Shown here: one piece after another, positions 6,957 through 14,454 of the stretch | Layout of the letters: every line of letters begins with the position of its first letter | Position numbering within the stretch: the first letter of the stretch is position 1 | Source of the DNA: W0P28-013 sp963659365 | Lineage (GTDB): Bacteria > Bacteroidota > Bacteroidia > Bacteroidales > Paludibacteraceae | NCBI GenBank assembly: GCA_963659365.1 | Contig: CAVKTI010000038.1 | Location: 1-23,518 of the forward strand | Direction: 5' to 3' | DNA length: 23,518 nucleotides | The notes under the pieces: generated by a model | Told to the model about the DNA's origin: nothing | Database searches by the model: none | The model's input: only the letters and a program-made list of their open reading frames with translations | Made by a program: the position numbers and the translations under genes

Positions 6957-8804
6957 CTATTTCACAAGAATTTTTTGCGTCGATTGTCCGCTCTCGGTGC
7001 TGATGCGCACAATGTGTAATCCCGATGGGCAGCAGAGTTCGGCTTCTGTTGGCAGGCTGCCGCTTTGTGCCACGCACTGCCCTACTGTGTTGTAAATTTC
7101 GACACGCAAAATCGGCTGTGTAGCGGAAATCACAATGCGCTCTTTCGCTGGCGAATAGATTATCGGCTGTGCGTCGGCGGCGATTTGCGGTAGCGCAGTT
7201 GCGTCGCCCCACTGCTCGACCAGCCAAGCCGTGCGTTTGTTCAAAAGCGTGAGAAACTCCACTTCTCGTTGAGCGATGTTGTCGTTGCCATATTGCGGCC
7301 AGCGCGAAAAATTGCTTTGCGCCGCCGTGGCTATTTGATTGCAAAAATCGTCGATAAATGCGTCCAATGAGGCATTGCCGCTGCCTCTGAATTGGTACCA
7401 AACCTCGCGCACTTTCGACTGAAAACGCGGAAATTTGGCAATCTCGGCAATCCAAGTCTGTCCATACGGCGGATATTCGTGGATAAAAAGATTTTCGTCG
7501 CCGTCGTAGGCGCGTCGGTAGGTGTTGCCAAAGTCCCAAACAGGGCCGAAAAACCACTTTTCGCCACTGCCGCGCTGCTTGTACATGTAGCAACTGCCGT
7601 GAAACGATTCGGCGTTGTCCATCAACTCCTGCACGATGTAGAACCGCACCAGCGCATCGAGGTCGATGAGCGTTTCCCAAGTGGTGGAATTTTTGTTTGT
7701 GGCATAAATCGCGCTGTTGATGGCTCTCATTTGCGCCGTCAGATAGTTGCTTTGCGCCGTCGAGAGCGTTTCGGGCGATTTGTAGGTGAACCAAATGCTG
7801 TAGCCGTTGCCTTCGGTGATTTCGATATGCGGATCGGAGTCGTAATTGTCGATTTCGACGAGCCAACCGCCTGTTATTTCGGTGGCATCGGTGGCATTGT
7901 CGGGCTGTTCGTTGATGTTCACGCGATTTTTGGCCACACGAATGGTTTCTGTGAGCAGATAAAGTCCGATATAATCGCCGTTTAGCACCACTTCGACGGG
8001 CTGTTGCGCAGGTGTCCATGCCAAGCCAAGCCGACGGCTCAACTCGAAGCCAACTGTATTACGCAGAAAGGCCAAATCGTCGTCGGCGTGCGCCAAAAGT
8101 GCAAAATGTCGGCTCGAATTCATGCCAAGCAACGGCTGTTTTTCGCCCAATTTCAGGCGATACGGCTTTTTGTCGAAACCACTCCAAGTGTAGTTGCCGC
8201 GCCCACGAATTTCGAGCGGCAGCGGATTTTCGGCCGTTCCAAACGATGTGTAGCCCGCAAGCGATTGGTTATCAAGATAGTATGTTCCCGACAGATAGAC
8301 CTCTTTCGATGTGATTGCAGCACCGCCATCGGTGTTGATAAAAAGCACAGGCAGCGTGCCAGAATAGGTTGTTTCGCTGGTGTCGAAGGCCTGCCACGCC
8401 CCTTGCGCCCAGTTGTCGCCGCTCGACGGCACAAAAATGCCGCCAGCCACGATGGTAGCATCGGTTGTTGCAGTGCGATTTTCACCGCGTGTGTTGCTGA
8501 TTTGGTTTTTCACATCGATAAATGTGGCATCGATGCGCCCATCGGGCAACGAAGTGTCGGCAAATGTGTAGCGGTAAAAGTCCGTTTGGCTGCTGTTGAA
8601 TGTGATTTTCCAGCGCGTGCCCTCGTCAAGCGTCATGCTGCAAATGTATGTTTCGGCGCGACTGTCGCTGCCATAAACGAACTTCACCTGCGCGTAGCCC
8701 GTCAGCGAATTGTCGAAATAGAAAGTGCCTTGAGGAATGTCGAGCGCACTGCACACCGAACAAACACTCAAAAAAGCAGCGATAAAAACGGCGATTTTTT
8801 TCAT
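6957..8804 (-). CDS. Secreted CotH-kinase-like protein with T9SS-type C-terminal tail
   Basis: A 615-residue protein with an N-terminal signal peptide (MKKIAVFIAAFLSVCSVCSA, 1-20). A beta-rich region spans about 21-150 and the CotH-kinase-like domain about 165-540. Domain signatures are LEIRGRGNYTW (197-207), KKPYRLKLGEKQPLLGM (212-228), LLAHADDDLAFLRN (236-249), VLNGDYIGLYLLTETIRVAKNRVNI (273-297) and GPVWDFGNTY (420-429). CotH proteins are atypical kinases that phosphorylate secreted proteins. Where relatives usually carry WDFD, this one reads WDFG, so one metal-binding acid may be missing. The last ~75 residues (VEIYNTVGQCVAQS to QKILVK) look like a T9SS type A sorting domain, so the protein is probably exported and surface-anchored or released. 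It is first in an operon with aroK. Confidence 0.82.
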   Translation of the reverse strand: MKKIAVFIAAFLSVCSVCSALDIPQGTFYFDNSLTGYAQVKFVYGSDSRAETYICSMTLDEGTRWKITFNSSQTDFYRYTFADTSLPDGRIDATFIDVKNQISNTRGENRTATTDATIVAGGIFVPSSGDNWAQGAWQAFDTSETTYSGTLPVLFINTDGGAAITSKEVYLSGTYYLDNQSLAGYTSFGTAENPLPLEIRGRGNYTWSGFDKKPYRLKLGEKQPLLGMNSSRHFALLAHADDDLAFLRNTVGFELSRRLGLAWTPAQQPVEVVLNGDYIGLYLLTETIRVAKNRVNINEQPDNATDATEITGGWLVEIDNYDSDPHIEITEGNGYSIWFTYKSPETLSTAQSNYLTAQMRAINSAIYATNKNSTTWETLIDLDALVRFYIVQELMDNAESFHGSCYMYKQRGSGEKWFFGPVWDFGNTYRRAYDGDENLFIHEYPPYGQTWIAEIAKFPRFQSKVREVWYQFRGSGNASLDAFIDDFCNQIATAAQSNFSRWPQYGNDNIAQREVEFLTLLNKRTAWLVEQWGDATALPQIAADAQPIIYSPAKERIVISATQPILRVEIYNTVGQCVAQSGSLPTEAELCCPSGLHIVRISTESGQSTQKILVK

Positions 8805-8827
8805 TTTTTTAGTAACAAGATTGAGTA

Positions 8828-8885
8828 GTGTGAAAGTGTGAAAAGTGTGAAAGTGTGAAAGTGTGAAAGTGTGAAAGTGTGTAAA
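8828..8885. repeat. Octamer tandem array, unit GTGTGAAA
   Basis: About seven head-to-tail copies of GTGTGAAA, two of them one base longer, lie just upstream of the CotH-like gene. Degenerate AAGTTTCT copies and a GCGC-TA-GCGC-type hairpin follow (about 8897-8935). The array is not coding and is too short-period for a CRISPR. Confidence 0.85.
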
Positions 8886-8941
8886 GTGAGAAAGTTTGAA
8901 AAGTTTCTAAGTTTCTCGCGCTACGCGCTGTTTCTATGTTT

Positions 8942-8976
8942 TGTTGAAGCGTTGAATTGTTTATTTGTGGATTTGG
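8942..8976. repeat. Dispersed intergenic repeat, short form
   Basis: A 35-bp segment starting TGTTGAAGCG and ending GATTTGG. It recurs at 14094-14136 with an extra 8 bases (TTTAATCG) and three substitutions. The 8-base difference matches the period of neighbouring arrays. Confidence 0.6.
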
Positions 8977-8997
8977 TTATTTGGGTTAATCCGACAA

Positions 8998-9046
8998 TTT
9001 GAAATCTGAAATTTGAAATCTGAAATTTGAAATCTGAAATCTGAAA
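8998..9046. repeat. Heptamer array alternating TTTGAAA and TCTGAAA
   Basis: Seven exact 7-bp units run without interruption: T, C, T, C, T, C, C types by their second base. A 6-bp hairpin TGCGGC-TT-GCCGCA follows at 9056-9069. Confidence 0.9.
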
Positions 9047-9070
9047 TTCTGTCATTGCGGCTTGCCGCAT

Positions 9071-9105
9071 CACTCCTCACTCCTAATTCCTAATTCCTAA
9101 CTCAT
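9071..9105. repeat. Heptamer array at the 3' end of gmk, including its stop codon
   Basis: Two CACTCCT, two AATTCCT and one AACTCAT unit run in register. The gmk stop (9097-9099) and its last two codons lie inside the array. Confidence 0.85.
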
Positions 9106-9666
9106 TAAGAACTCCGAAACGACTTTCAGCACTTGTGCTTTGGCTTTGTCGAGGTCGTCGTTCACGATTATTTGGTCGAATTGCGGCGCAAATTGCAGTT
9201 CCCACTCGGCTTTGGCGATGCGCTGCTCTATCATTTCGGGCGAATCGGTGGCGCGGCTTACGAGCCTGTGGCGCAGTTCGTCGATCGATGGCGGCTGCAC
9301 AAAAATGGCCAACGCCTGCGCGCCATACTGCCGTTTGATGTTGAGGCCGCCCTTCACATCGACATCGAACAGCATGGTGGCACCTGTGGCAAGTTTCGCG
9401 TCCACCTCGCTGCGCAAAGTGCCGTAAAAACAGTTGTCATAAACCTCTTCGTACTCCACAAAGGCGTTTTCGGCTATTTTTTTGCGAAATTCGTCGGCCG
9501 AAATGAAAAAATAGTCCACCCCATTGCGCTCTTGGCCGCGCGGCGCACGACTGGTAGCCGACACCGAAAAGGCAAATTGCGTTTGGCAGTTGTCGATAAG
9601 ATAGTGCACCAATGTGCTTTTGCCGCTGCCCGATGGCGCAGAGAAAATAACGATTTTACCCTCCAT
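9097..9666 (-). CDS. gmk: Guanylate kinase
   Basis: The 189-residue enzyme converts GMP and ATP to GDP and ADP in the cytoplasm, for nucleotide supply and recycling. The P-loop is APSGSGKST (10-18) with K16. The GMP-binding region is SATSRAPRGQERNGVDYFF (36-54), with R40, R43 and Y52. VEYEEVYDNCFYGT (70-83) and the DVDVKGG (101-107) strand follow. The start at 9666 gives the classical MEGKIVIFSAPSGSGKST opening. It begins 11 bases after yicC, forming the familiar yicC-gmk pair. Its last codons and stop lie inside a 7-bp repeat array. Confidence 0.95.
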   Translation of the reverse strand: MEGKIVIFSAPSGSGKSTLVHYLIDNCQTQFAFSVSATSRAPRGQERNGVDYFFISADEFRKKIAENAFVEYEEVYDNCFYGTLRSEVDAKLATGATMLFDVDVKGGLNIKRQYGAQALAIFVQPPSIDELRHRLVSRATDSPEMIEQRIAKAEWELQFAPQFDQIIVNDDLDKAKAQVLKVVSEFLMS

Positions 9667-9677
9667 AACTTTCTGTT

Positions 9678-10550
9678 TTACAGCACATTCAGCACTTGTT
9701 CTTTGATTTGTTCCAATTCGTCTTTCATCTTCACAACGATGATTTGCATTTCGCTTTGGTTCGATTTTGAGCCGAGCGTATTGATTTCGCGCCCCATCTC
9801 TTGAGCGATGAAACCGAGTTTTTTGCCCGCCGCATGTTCGTGCTCCATCGTTTCGGCAAAGTATTTCAGGTGGTTGCGCAGCCGCACTTTTTCTTCGTTC
9901 ACATCGAGTTTTTCGATGTAGTAGATGAGTTCCTGTTCGAACCGATTGCGATCGACTGCGATTTTGTCGCCCAACTCGTTCAGCGACTCTTCGATGTGCG
10001 CACGAATTTTGGCGACACGCCCCTTTTCGTGCGGCTCTACCTCGGCCAAAAGTGCGCCGATACGGTCGATTTTTTGCGCAAACATATTTTGCAACGCACG
10101 CCCCTCTTGCTTGCGAAATTCGGTAAGTTGCGCCAACGCAGCCAACACAGTTTTGCGCACCGCCTCCCACTCTTCGTCGGAAATTGTGCCGTCGTCGATT
10201 TTCAGCGTATCGGGCAGCCGCATGATGGTGTCGAAACTATTTTCGGGCATCGGAATTTGCAGTTGGTCGGCTATCGTCTGCATTTGGCGGTAGTAGTTGG
10301 CCACCACCGCTTGGTTGATGAGCGTGGCCGATGCGCCATTTCCTTCGACCGAAAGCACAAAATCGACCTTGCCGCGTTCCAGTTGTTGCGTTATCAAGTT
10401 CCTGATTTCCAACTCTTTTTCGCGATAAGCGGCCGACACACGCGCATTGATGTCCATCTGTTTGCTGTTGAGCGATTTCACCTCGACAGTGATTTTTTTG
10501 TTGGCATATTCGCAAGTCGCCTTGCCGTAGCCAGTCATCGAAAGTAACAT
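9678..10550 (-). CDS. yicC: YicC/YloC family endoribonuclease
   Basis: The 290-residue product is a YicC-type RNase (the E. coli member cleaves small RNAs such as RyhB). Signatures are MLLSMTGYGKA (1-11), VEVKSLNSKQMD (22-33), RKQEGRALQ (146-154), FEQELIYYIEKLDVNEEKVRL (204-224) and the C-terminal DUF1732 end GREINTLGSKSN (253-264). The length matches the usual ~290. The ATG at 10550 was chosen because the longer frame (10574) would start inside a TTTCAAA repeat array, while M-L-L-S-M-T-G-Y-G is the family start. It is first of the yicC-gmk operon. Confidence 0.93.
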   Translation of the reverse strand: MLLSMTGYGKATCEYANKKITVEVKSLNSKQMDINARVSAAYREKELEIRNLITQQLERGKVDFVLSVEGNGASATLINQAVVANYYRQMQTIADQLQIPMPENSFDTIMRLPDTLKIDDGTISDEEWEAVRKTVLAALAQLTEFRKQEGRALQNMFAQKIDRIGALLAEVEPHEKGRVAKIRAHIEESLNELGDKIAVDRNRFEQELIYYIEKLDVNEEKVRLRNHLKYFAETMEHEHAAGKKLGFIAQEMGREINTLGSKSNQSEMQIIVVKMKDELEQIKEQVLNVL

Positions 10551-10561
10551 GATTTTATTTA

Positions 10562-10618
10562 TTTCAAATTTCAAATTTCAAATTTCAAATTGGGTTGATT
10601 GGTTGATTGGTTGATCGG
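10562..10618. repeat. Heptamer array TTTCAAA then octamer array TTGATTGG
   Basis: Four exact TTTCAAA units (10562-10589) are followed by three TTGATTGG units (10595-10618, last with one change). The block lies directly upstream of the yicC start. Two further TCAAAT runs follow near 10658-10680. Confidence 0.9.
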
Positions 10619-10692
10619 TTTAACGCATCAATGAAGGTCTGTGAGGCAAAAATCAATTTTCAAATCTTCAAATTTTCAAATGATTGGTCATC

Positions 10693-10764
10693 GTCTATGT
10701 TCTATCTTCTATGTTCTTAAAATCTCTTCTTGCTACTTGCGACTTGCTTCTTGCTACTTGCGAC
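10693..10764. repeat. Gene-end heptamer module at the helicase 3' end
   Basis: Three TTCTATG-type units, TTCTTAA, a 9-base linker, then five TTGCTAC-type units in exact 7-bp register (10730-10764). The module ends 7 bases short of the helicase stop (10772-10774). The same order is seen at 14404-14454 and, with a different final array, at 17319-17385. Confidence 0.9.
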
Positions 10765-10771
10765 TATAATA

Positions 10772-13700
10772 TCAAACTTCCTCAATTTCATCGAGCATTG
10801 TGTACCAGATGTAGCCTTTGGCTTGGTAGCCCATTTTTTCGATAAGTCGCATATAATTAGCCACTTGCGTGCGGTAGCGAGGCTGTTTTTGCGTGCCAAA
10901 TTTGTAATCGACCACCACCACATTGCGGCCATCGACCATCACGCGGTCGGGGCGATAGAGTTTGCCCGATGCGGCAATTATCTCCGTTTCGTTGCGCACC
11001 TCATACCTGCCTGAAAACCAGTCGCGCGCCTCGTTTTTCGACAAAAGTCGCAGCAGCGTTTTGCGTATTTGCGCGCTTTCTGCGTCCGTAATTTCGCCAT
11101 CGTTGATGCATTGGCGCAGCGTTTTGTCCAGTTCGTCGGCGCGCGCTATCCGCCCCAAAATGCTGTGCATCAGCAGTCCGTGCTGGCGTTCGCTGCCGTC
11201 GTCGTCGGGCATGTAGCGCAGGCGCAGGCGACTTTCAGCCGACACAGTGTCGTAGGTGAGCGGCAACGACTCTACGCTAGTTTCTGGGGTTTGCACAGCG
11301 GCTTTCAGCGGCTCGCACTGCCCTATTTCGACGGTCGTAATTTCCTCATTTTCAGTTTTTTGCAAAGAATCGGCAAGGTCGCCCATCTGCGGATCGTGGC
11401 AAAAGCAGTGTTCCAACAGATTGGCAATCGATTTTATCTCGTTTTTGTCATTTTTCTGTTGCGGAGCGATGATGTAAAGGCACTTTTTAGGCCGCGTGAA
11501 AGCCACATAAGCCGTGTTCAACACATCGATGCAGTTGTACATCTGCTCCTCGCGGTACGCCTCGGCAAAAATCGTCCGCGCCAACTCTTTTTTGTAAGCA
11601 ATAGGAACGACAGGCATTTTATTAAACGGCTCCTGCTTGGTGTCAGGTTTGCACCAGAGAATTTTCTTCGAATTTTGTTTTTCTTCAAATTTCCATTCGC
11701 AGAAAGGAATGATAACTGCCTCAAATTCAAGCCCTTTCGACTTGTGAACGGTCATGATACGAATGGCGTTTTGCGTTTCGGACGCCGCCAAAAAGCGTTT
11801 GCCCGACACTTCGTCCCAATGCTCCAAAAAGCCGTTGATGTCGGCCTCGTAGTTCGCTGTATAGGCAAAAATTTCGTCCTGAAAAGCCTGCAAAAAGACC
11901 CTGTTCCCTTCGCGCTCGGTCAAAGCGAAAAGTTGAATCATCGCTTCAACAAATTGGAACAACGGTTTGTTTTTCAGCGTGTTAATCTCATCTACTTTGT
12001 CGCCAAATAGGCGTGTGAGCCACTCCTCGGCGGTTTCGTTGCTGATGCTGATGGCGGGCTGTTCGCCGCGCTGTTTTCGGTAGATGGCTTCGACCAGCAG
12101 GCGGTTTATGCGGTTGGCTGGCTCGACAAAAAAGCGCATCATGCCCGTCAAAAAGCGCACACACGGCGCAGAAGCGATGAGCAACGCCTCGTTCGACACC
12201 ACTTCGTAGCCCGCTTGCAGCAGAAAATCGGCCACCTGCGTGGCTTCCACATTGCGGCGCACAAGCACCGTCATCTGGCTCAATCGATAGCCGTTGGCCT
12301 TCAGATTTTCGATTATCGGCGGCAACTGTTGCAAGGATTTTTCGCACCAAGAGTCGTCGTCTTTTTTGGCTGGCAAAAATTGCATCTGCACATAGCCATC
12401 GGTCGAACTTTTTATCTGCTGCGTCACACCGCTGTACAACTCCTGCACCATTTTCGTGCGGTCGTCGCCCAAATACGATTCTATCAGTTGCGGCGCGTGG
12501 GCAAAAAGCGCATTGTTGAACTGCACCACACGCCGTGCGCTGCGCCAGTTGGTGTCGAGTTGCAACTCTTCAACATTCTGCCCAAAATCCGCTTTTACCC
12601 GATTTTGCAGCAGCCGCCAGTCGGAATTGCGCCAGCGGTAAATGCTCTGTTTTACATCGCCAACTATCAGATTTTGACGGTTTTCGGCCACGCTATTTTG
12701 CAACAACGGACGGAAATTTTCCCACTGCTGCAACGAGGTATCTTGAAACTCGTCGATCATAAAATGGTGCAGAAAAACGCCCGCTTTTTCGTAAACGAAT
12801 GGCGTGTCGCAACCAGCGATGATTTTGTGCAAAAAGTCGGTGGTATTGCTTATTGGCATCGCATTTTTTTCGTCGCAATAACGCTGAATTTGCGCGCTGA
12901 TATCGCCCAAAACGCCGAGCAACGATATATTTTCGAGCGCAATTTTGGCCGAGAGATAACGCCGACACTCTTCGCCGTCGATCATCGACACCATTTGGGC
13001 CGCCACATCGTTCAAACCGTCGTTGTAGGCAGCCGTTATCTCCGTGCGTTTGGGCGATTTTTGGCTGCTCCACTTCTCGCCATTGCCAACAACATTGCGG
13101 AAAGTGTTTGACACATCGAATCCTTTGTTTTTCAGATGTTTATAGTCGAAATAGTGTGCAAAACTGCGGGTTATACCGCCGCTAAAATCGTACCATTTCA
13201 AGCCGTGTCGCTGCATAATTTTTGCCGCTTCGGCGCACAGTTGGCGCATTTTTGGCTCGAAAGCAGCGACAATAGCGACCAACTGCTTGCGGTAGTCGGC
13301 CAACTTCGCCTTGTCGTGCAGGCGCGTGTCAGATGCGAATTGTTGGTACGCCTCTTTGAAAATCTCTTCTCCAAGCCGCTCCAATTCGCTGTTTATCTGC
13401 CAACTTTTGTCGTTGGCGATGCGCTCTTCGGCAAACTCTTTCAGCCAATCGAGCAAGGCAGAATTTTTGTCGAGATCGAGTTCGAACAACATATTGTCGA
13501 TGCTCTGTTGCAGCAAACTTTGCGTGTCGAGTTCCACGCCGTAGTTGCCGTGCATCCCGATTTCGCGCGTGAAAGCACGCACTATCTGCTGAAAAAAACG
13601 GTCGATAGTGCTGACATTGAAACCGCTGTAGTCGTGCAAAATATCGGTGAGAAAGCGTTGCGCCAGCGTGCGTATATCGCTGTGTGTCAAGCCGTTCAGT

Positions 13701-13960
13701 GCAGGTTCTCGCGCCAAATCTGCCAGAAAAGGGGCATCGTTGCGTGTGGCCAGTGCGTGCAACTCCTGCACAATGCGCCGTTTCATCTCGTCAGTGGCTT
13801 TGTTGGTAAAAGTTACCGCCAGCGTGCCGCGGTGCGGGTGCGCTTCGGTGCGATTGCGGAACAGCAACAATACATACTCGTAGGCCAAGCGGTAGGTCTT
13901 GCCCGACCCAGCCGAGGCCTTGTAGATTTTGATATTTTTCGCGCCGCCCTTCATACCCAT
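10772..13960 (-). CDS. UvrD-type helicase with RecB/AddA-like nuclease domain
   Basis: The product (1062 residues from 13960; 13954 is an alternative start) is a superfamily 1 helicase of the AddA/RecB class, acting in double-strand break repair. Walker A is ASAGSGKTY (15-23). Other helicase motifs are TFTNKATDEMK (about 50-60), IDEFQDTS (402-409), GDVKQSIYRWR (434-444), TVHKSKGLEF (737-746) and YVAFTRPK (818-825). The C-terminus has a PD-(D/E)XK nuclease: LMHSILG with H932, RPDRVMV (1003-1009), VVDYKFG (1016-1022) and QVANY (1032-1036). All catalytic residues are visible. Its usual AddB-like partner is not in the window. The longer frame (14002) would start upstream of the -7 box, hence the downstream start. 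Confidence 0.88.
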   Translation of the reverse strand: MGMKGGAKNIKIYKASAGSGKTYRLAYEYVLLLFRNRTEAHPHRGTLAVTFTNKATDEMKRRIVQELHALATRNDAPFLADLAREPALNGLTHSDIRTLAQRFLTDILHDYSGFNVSTIDRFFQQIVRAFTREIGMHGNYGVELDTQSLLQQSIDNMLFELDLDKNSALLDWLKEFAEERIANDKSWQINSELERLGEEIFKEAYQQFASDTRLHDKAKLADYRKQLVAIVAAFEPKMRQLCAEAAKIMQRHGLKWYDFSGGITRSFAHYFDYKHLKNKGFDVSNTFRNVVGNGEKWSSQKSPKRTEITAAYNDGLNDVAAQMVSMIDGEECRRYLSAKIALENISLLGVLGDISAQIQRYCDEKNAMPISNTTDFLHKIIAGCDTPFVYEKAGVFLHHFMIDEFQDTSLQQWENFRPLLQNSVAENRQNLIVGDVKQSIYRWRNSDWRLLQNRVKADFGQNVEELQLDTNWRSARRVVQFNNALFAHAPQLIESYLGDDRTKMVQELYSGVTQQIKSSTDGYVQMQFLPAKKDDDSWCEKSLQQLPPIIENLKANGYRLSQMTVLVRRNVEATQVADFLLQAGYEVVSNEALLIASAPCVRFLTGMMRFFVEPANRINRLLVEAIYRKQRGEQPAISISNETAEEWLTRLFGDKVDEINTLKNKPLFQFVEAMIQLFALTEREGNRVFLQAFQDEIFAYTANYEADINGFLEHWDEVSGKRFLAASETQNAIRIMTVHKSKGLEFEAVIIPFCEWKFEEKQNSKKILWCKPDTKQEPFNKMPVVPIAYKKELARTIFAEAYREEQMYNCIDVLNTAYVAFTRPKKCLYIIAPQQKNDKNEIKSIANLLEHCFCHDPQMGDLADSLQKTENEEITTVEIGQCEPLKAAVQTPETSVESLPLTYDTVSAESRLRLRYMPDDDGSERQHGLLMHSILGRIARADELDKTLRQCINDGEITDAESAQIRKTLLRLLSKNEARDWFSGRYEVRNETEIIAASGKLYRPDRVMVDGRNVVVVDYKFGTQKQPRYRTQVANYMRLIEKMGYQAKGYIWYTMLDEIEEV

Positions 13961-13968
13961 TATTCTGA

Positions 13969-13976
13969 CAAAGGTA
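13969..13976 (-). promoter_or_regulatory. -7 box for the helicase-nuclease gene
   Basis: Minus-strand TACCTTTG fits TAnnTTTG and lies 8 bases before the ATG at 13960. No good TTTG sits at 20 bases upstream, so only the -7 element supports it. It implies a very short leader or the start at 13954. Confidence 0.45.
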
Positions 13977-14061
13977 CGCTTTTTGCCGCAAAAATCTGCC
14001 ATTTCAGCAAAATAATTATCAACAAGCGGCGATTGGAATATTTCAGAGTTTCAAATTATAG

Positions 14062-14080
14062 GGACGCACCGAGTGCGTCC
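14062..14080. repeat. Hairpin GGACGCAC-CGA-GTGCGTCC
   Basis: A perfect 8-bp stem with a 3-base loop. A near copy lies at 23260-23274 (ACGCAC-CGC-GTGCGT, perfect 6-bp core), so this is a dispersed element rather than a terminator of one gene. Confidence 0.8.
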
Positions 14081-14093
14081 TTACTTGTTGAAC

Positions 14094-14136
14094 TGTTGAA
14101 GCGTTTAATCGTTGAACTGTTTATTTGCAGATTTGG
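14094..14136. repeat. Dispersed intergenic repeat, long form
   Basis: Partner of 8942-8976 with an 8-base insertion (TTTAATCG) after TGTTGAAGCG. Otherwise it is nearly identical through to GATTTGG. Confidence 0.6.
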
Positions 14137-14173
14137 GGATTTGTTGATTTGGTGATTTGGTGATTTGGTTTTC

Positions 14174-14219
14174 AACCCCTCCGCTTCGCTCGTCCCCTTG
14201 CAAAGGGGACAGGTTCGCG
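14174..14219. repeat. 46-bp dispersed repeat, copy 1
   Basis: Identical over 46 bases to 20928-20973. It begins AACCCCTCCGCTTCGC, ends CAGGTTCGCG, and contains the hairpin GTCCCCTT-GCA-AAGGGGAC (14192-14210). Confidence 0.92.
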
Positions 14220-14238
14220 CCCAAGTTGGTTCTGTCCT

Positions 14239-14275
14239 CTCCCCTTTTCAAGGGGAGTACCTGCCGAATGGCAGG
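14239..14275. repeat. Two adjacent hairpins
   Basis: CTCCCCTT-TTC-AAGGGGAG (14239-14257, perfect 8-bp stem) is followed two bases later by CCTGCC-GAAT-GGCAGG (14260-14275, perfect 6-bp stem). Confidence 0.85.
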
Positions 14276-14303
14276 GGTAGGGTTAGAAATTCATTAAAAC
14301 CGC

Positions 14304-14364
14304 AGAGCCGTCACACTGTGGCGGCTCTACAATCTACAAGACCCCCTCAATCCCCCAAGGGGGA
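14304..14364. repeat. Two further hairpins
   Basis: A near-perfect palindrome with arms AGAGCCG (14304-14310) and CGGCTCT (14322-14328) around an inner CAC-ACT-GTG stem, then TCCCCC-AA-GGGGGA (14351-14364). Confidence 0.75.
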
Positions 14365-14403
14365 AGATCTTGGGATAATTTGGAGATTAGATAAGATTAA
14401 AAA

Positions 14404-14454
14404 GTCTATGCTCTATCTTCTATGTTCTTAAAATCTATTCTTGCTACTTGCTAC
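14404..14454. repeat. Gene-end heptamer module at the EEP gene 3' end, including its stop codon
   Basis: Three TTCTATG-type units, TTCTTAA, a 9-base linker and two exact TTGCTAC units (14441-14454). The stop codon of the EEP gene (14444-14446) and its last residues S-S-K are encoded by the TTGCTAC units. Confidence 0.9.

Larger units (their letters stand above)
8805..9096. other. Repeat-filled spacer between the CotH-like gene and gmk
   Basis: These 292 bases hold no gene. They consist almost wholly of an octamer array, a short hairpin, a dispersed repeat, an alternating heptamer array, a second hairpin and a third array. No TAnnTTTG promoter for the CotH-like gene was found here. Confidence 0.7.
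14003..14443. other. Hairpin- and repeat-rich spacer between helicase and EEP genes
   Basis: No credible gene is present. In order it holds the GGACGCAC-CGA-GTGCGTCC hairpin, a dispersed repeat (14094-14136), GATTTGGT octamers (about 14140-14168), the 46-bp repeat (14174-14219), four more hairpins and the start of the gene-end heptamer module. A short plus-strand open frame over 14165-14431 is read through these repeats and is rejected. Confidence 0.75.

Noticed and set aside
8828..9105. CRISPR array
   Set aside because: Repeat periods are 7-8 bases with no spacers, and no cas genes are present.
14165..14431. 88-residue plus-strand open frame
   Set aside because: Read entirely through dispersed repeats and hairpins between two genes.
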